In this document: positions 60,901-64,000 of the stretch, one piece after another
How the letters are laid out: each line of letters opens with the position of its first letter
Position numbering within the stretch: the first letter of the stretch is position 1
Source of the DNA: Mesorhabditis belari
Taxonomy: Eukaryota > Nematoda > Chromadorea > Rhabditida > Rhabditidae
DNA: 64,000 bases
Assembly (NCBI GenBank): GCA_958450365.1
Contig: CAUEEP010000743.1
Span: 9,169,501 to 9,233,500 of the forward strand
Direction of reading: 5' to 3'
Notes under the pieces: generated by a model
The model's input: the letters and a program-made list of their open reading frames with translations, nothing else
Database searches by the model: none
What the model was told of the DNA's origin: nothing
Position numbers and translations under genes: made by a program

Positions 60901-61048
60901 TTCCTTTCCCCCCTCCTTTTTTCACCTCGAGAACAATTTTTCGGGGTGAACTCAGCTCCTTCTCTTAAGAAAAAACTTGCAAATTTCCTTCTTCAATTCC
61001 CAGCCTCCAAACTTATTACTATTTCTGGGATATGTATGGCAAATTTCA
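57904..61048. other. Long gene-free stretch
   Basis: The plus strand is pyrimidine-rich with many CTCTTTC/TTCTCTC runs, and several open frames of 60-154 codons translate to Ser/Phe/Leu/Pro-rich peptides. These follow base composition, lack splice partners and show no motif, so they are not called as genes. It could be intergenic DNA upstream of a gene beyond the window. Confidence 0.5.
60070..60215. repeat. ~34-bp tandem repeat AGCATTTGTACTTACT...
   Basis: Four units of AGCATTTGTACTTACT(AGACT)GGACRTTTTGTCTTTG. Alternate units lack AGACT, so the higher-order period is about 70 bases. Confidence 0.9.
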
Positions 61049-61559
61049 AGTTGATCAATAAGTCTTTGAACTTACAAATTGGTTATTTAGAAATAATCAA
61101 TTTATCAATTGATTAGTTAGAAAGATCGGTTAGGAAGATCGGTTAGAAAGATCGGTTAGAAAGATCGGTTAGGAAGATCGGTTAGAAACATCTACTATAT
61201 TTCTATAAAAGACCATTGAAATCTGAAGAAATCTCTTTTTTCTGACTTTTTCTTCAAGCAGTCAAAAAGGATAGCGTCCATTTTTGTGATTTAAACACTT
61301 TTGTCCAAAGAAATCGATTTTATCAATAGAAAAAAGGAAAGAGCATAAAAAGTTTGGTTTATAGCCAAATTTTCAGAAAAATATCTTCAACCAATTTCTT
61401 TTTATCAAATTTTATCGATTTTTACGAAAAAGGAGTTTTTCGGTTCGAATTTTCTTGAGAAAAAGATAGAAAAATGTATAATAAACATCTTTTAATTGTT
61501 GAATATTTCATTTCTAAAGAGATTTATAAAGAAAAAAAGTGTTCAAAGACTTATCTATC
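61049..61559. mobile_element. Mariner-type MITE (copy 3 of a ~515-bp family)
   Basis: Left TTCAAGTTGATCAATAAGTC-TTTGAAC and right GTTCAAAGACTTATCTATCA-ACC are near-complements. Length and general plan agree with the copies at 33.45 and 35.95 kb. A GATCGGTTAGAAA repeat (61113-61190) has expanded inside it. Its right end is directly abutted by the next MITE. Confidence 0.75.
61113..61190. repeat. GATCGGTTAGAAA tandem repeat
   Basis: Five to six 15-base units of AAGATCGGTTAG(A/G)A lie inside the mariner-type MITE. Confidence 0.88.
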
Positions 61560-61561
61560 AA

Positions 61562-61828
61562 CCGTAAATACTATAATAGTACCCCACCCCCAATAATGAT
61601 GGTGCGGATTGTTGCGTAGTCTAGCTTTGAACGAGTTTTCTCGACACTGGTTTATGCTACAATGCGCGCTTAGGTATCAAAAAATAGCTGAAATTCAGGG
61701 CTATTTTTTGATACCAAAGACGCATTTTTTTGAAAGTACGGGCGCTTTGAAAAAAAAATGAAATACTAAAAAACTTTTGCGACTACGCGACTGTACGAGG
61801 GGGTGGGGTACTATTACAGTATTTACGG
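61562..61828. mobile_element. MITE with CCGTAAATACTGTAATAGTA termini (copy 3)
   Basis: A 267-bp full-length copy closely matching 30218-30485, with the right end followed by TA. The left flank is AA in place of TA. It lies at the very tip of the mariner-type MITE, and fragments of that tip (TCTATCAACC) recur on its other side at 61855-61882. Confidence 0.88.
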
Positions 61829-62110
61829 TATAAGTTTTGTGTACTCTACGGTATCTATCAACCTACTATCTATCAACCTACTTAATCAAAATCTTTCGAA
61901 CTCTGATCGAAACACATGATATTGGAACAGTTGTTTCTTTCGATTTTTAAAGAGCTTTCTTTTTACTCTTTCTCAATTGCAACTCAAATTTAACAAAGTC
62001 TTTTTTTATTTTGTGGAAAACTTTTAGGTGATTCGTTTTTAAGAAATGTCTAAACTAATTTTAATTTTTTTTGCAATTTTCATTATCTTTTCTTTTCAAT
62101 TATATGTATC
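61829..62110. other. AT-rich filler, no gene seen
   Basis: Besides repeated ATCTATCAACCTAC fragments, nothing was recognised. Confidence 0.4.
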
Positions 62111-62440
62111 TGTTGTGTCCGATTTAAAAAAAAAAAAATACATTTATTGAAAGCCAATAATGTGATACAAACAAAGGATACATAATAAGACATAACGGGC
62201 TAAATACACAATTTTTATGGCACTGCGGCCGTTACCCCTATTATCCCTATTACCCAAATGTTGTGAAAGAAAAAACCCACTTGGTGGGAAAAAGAAACAT
62301 TTTTATCTTGCCAGCGTGATTGAACCCTCGACCTTCCGCTTAAAAGACAAGACTTCTAACCGGTCGGCCATCTGGCCTTGGATTTAGATTGAACTTATCG
62401 CGGACGTCCGATTTAGATTCAATCTAAATCGGACACAACA
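62111..62440. mobile_element. TIR element enclosing a SINE
   Basis: Left TGTTGTGTCCGATTTA and right TAAATCGGACACAACA are exact complements. Flanking TATC/TATC could be a short target duplication. A second inverted GATTTAGATT...AATCTAAATC lies near the right end. A SINE of family S2 occupies most of the interior. Confidence 0.75.
62225..62392 (-). mobile_element. tRNA-derived SINE (family S2, copy 2)
   Basis: On the minus strand from about 62390 it has an A box-like TGGCCGACCGGTTAGAAG, a B box-like GAGGGTTCAATC (near 62325), a body TTTCTTTTTCCCACCAAGTG and a TAATAGGG tail. The tRNA-Leu/Lys-like head is more complete here than in the 21.8 kb copy, and no VNTR is present between the boxes. Confidence 0.7.
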
Positions 62441-63096
62441 TATCAAAAGATTAAATTTTTTAAATATTCAATTAACCCTTTTCGTTTTGCATTTCATTTT
62501 CACGTTTAAATATACCAAAACAAAAAAAAATCTCAACAGTTTCCCCAATCGAATGTCGGAGTGTGGTTTTTGTGGTCGAAAGGCTGGCTCATCCCCATCA
62601 TTTCCCCTTCTCCTTTGCACTTCTTGCCTCTCAACCGTCTACTGCTCTCACGAACACCAGGTTTGATCAATCCAAAAAAAAAAGATATAGACTTACATTT
62701 ATTTACCTTATTTTTTTTTCATTTCTCTCATTTCTTTACAAAATTCTACAGAATGCGTATTAATTATGAGCCTATTAAATAAATTAAATTAAATTAAATG
62801 AAATGAAATGAAATCCCTATAATCATTTTTTTTAAATCTTCTATCTTTTATAGATTTTATATATTTAAATCTTCTAGATAGATATTGTTGAATTAGTTAA
62901 AAGTTTATTCCACAAAAATTTTCATTAATAGCATCTCTTCACTCACACGCAATTCTTGTGCAAGACAGTCAGAAGAAACAGCAACTTAATCATTTTTCCT
63001 GTCAAAAGTTTAAAGAAAATGTTGCTTTGTCAAAAAAAAAAAGATTGTGTTTGTTAATAACACATTTCTAGCTGAGAGCCTCTTAAATAGGGAGGC
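62441..63096. other. AT-rich stretch, no gene seen
   Basis: Contains simple AAATTAAATGAAATGAAATG runs (62770-62815). No coding or RNA feature was supported. Confidence 0.4.
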
Positions 63097-63909
63097 CTCA
63101 AATAGCTACAGTAACCACTGGACACTTGTTACAGGTGATTTCCTCAAAGGTAAACATTTGATTCGCATCCTATACTCTGTACTTATCCAAAAATCAACTT
63201 TTACGTGCAGTTTTTCCTCACAAATTCGATAGTCTTTTTGGCAAAAACACAATCACTTTTTCGAGAGTGTTTTCCTTTGAGGAAATCACCTGTAACAAGT
63301 GTCCAGTGGTTACTGTGGCTATTTTGTCTATTTTCTAATTGGCATCAATCGAAAGTTTACCCCATATTAGCTATTACTGAAAGTTGGTTAGATGATTCGC
63401 ATTGTTCCTCTTTATTAAATCCCTCTAATAGCTATCTATTCGTTGTGATAGAAATAGTGCTTTTAAGAGTCACGTGGTGGGGTATTGCTTTTAATTCCCT
63501 CAAAAGGCGCCAGGTTTCATTAGATGATTGGTTAATCATCTAATGATTAACCAATTATCTAATGATTAACCAATCATCTAATGATTAACCAGTCATCTAG
63601 TGATGATTCGCATTGTTCTTCTTTATTAAATCCCTCTAATAGCTATCAAATTTTCACGGTGGTGGGCATTGCTTTTAATTAAAAATTTTCTGCCTTTCAA
63701 CACTATTCTTAGCAAATTTGTCTTTGGTTGCGAAATTATTATTGTTGATTTTGTGTATCCCTATTCTTTCCGCCTGTTCTTAATTTATAGACCCCCGGAT
63801 ATTTCATTTTCAGCCACAGAGTCTATTTTGAGGAAATCACCTGTAACAAGTGCCCAGTGGTTACTGTAGCTATTTTGTCTATTTTCTAATTGGCATCAAT
63901 CGAAAGTTT
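63097..63909 (+). mobile_element. Rearranged LINE (non-LTR retrotransposon) endonuclease fragments
   Basis: Near 63360 the plus strand reads PILAITESWLDDSHCSSLL, and near 63760 FRLFLIYRPPDISFSA. These correspond to the ITETWL and Y-R-PP blocks of the APE-type endonuclease of CR1/Jockey-like LINEs. Segments are repeated: 63279-63358 recurs directly at 63831-63909, and its first part is inverted at 63099-63146. Stops and rearrangements show it is a relic. Confidence 0.65.
63535..63602. repeat. ATCTAATGATTAACCAATC repeat
   Basis: About four 19-base units lie inside the LINE relic. Confidence 0.88.
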
Positions 63910-64000
63910 TTTTCTCATCACATGAAAAGATAAACATCTGCTTTTGTACGACTTCAAATAATGAGACTTATCCTCATCTTCTCATTCAATTTCTTGAGCT

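Noticed and set aside
59181..60968. Three plus-strand open frames of 119-154 codons
   Set aside because: They lie in CT-rich DNA and translate to Ser/Phe/Leu-rich sequence without domains, membrane-protein pattern or splice partners. This is composition-driven.
62563..62782. Short overlapping plus-strand frames
   Set aside because: No domain, splice or repeat support; low-complexity 3' end.

Overview
This window looks like nuclear DNA of a free-living (rhabditid-type) nematode. The genes are split into many small exons separated by GT-AG introns, often only 35-60 bases long, with acceptors of the TTTCAG or TTTTAG kind. Nematode-typical families are present: an NRF-6-like acyltransferase, a KIN-15/16-like receptor tyrosine kinase and a serpentine chemoreceptor. 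The DNA is AT-rich and crowded with mariner/Tc1 debris, MITEs, tRNA-derived SINEs and minisatellites, most of them in introns and between genes. No bacterial or viral genes were seen.

Layout. The left half is coded on the minus strand: a focadhesin (FOCAD) homolog (356-8876), a receptor tyrosine kinase with signal peptide, ectodomain, TM segment and full kinase domain (10640-16684), a small SAM-methyltransferase-like protein (17373-19325) and an NRF-6-type acyltransferase-3 protein (22544-29955). The middle (30-36.8 kb) is mostly transposon remnants, including a mariner pseudogene and a MITE whose centre is a ~490-base homopolymer block. The right half is coded on the plus strand: a chemoreceptor (36894-38340), an ISWI chromatin remodeller (40454-44706), SMIM7 (45317-45776), COG4 (45840-49459; only 63 bases after SMIM7, possibly an operon), a protein with a REC114-like look (50657-52261) and an unrecognised protein (52531-55052). 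From 55 kb to the end there are only mobile elements, repeats and apparently non-coding DNA, with LINE endonuclease fragments at the far right.

Most interesting points. (1) A transposon family with TIR CCGTATTTTCTGTAATAGTA and TA target duplications: three MITE copies are built as head-to-tail dimers, and one longer member (55103-57901) encodes a pogo/CENP-B-type DNA-binding protein with no DDE domain and carries two younger elements inside it. A second MITE family has nearly the same terminus. (2) A 933-bp TIR element (39306-40238) holds a phase-consistent, multi-exon, F-box-like gene fragment, which suggests gene capture. (3) The ISWI gene carries two single-base shortfalls next to homopolymers in conserved helicase sequence and a probable 39-base GC-AG intron in motif V. 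(4) Three hairpin MITEs have 8-bp hAT-type target duplications that can be read directly.

The gene structures were read by eye from conserved protein blocks and splice signals. Spans and stop codons are generally firmer than each individual exon boundary.
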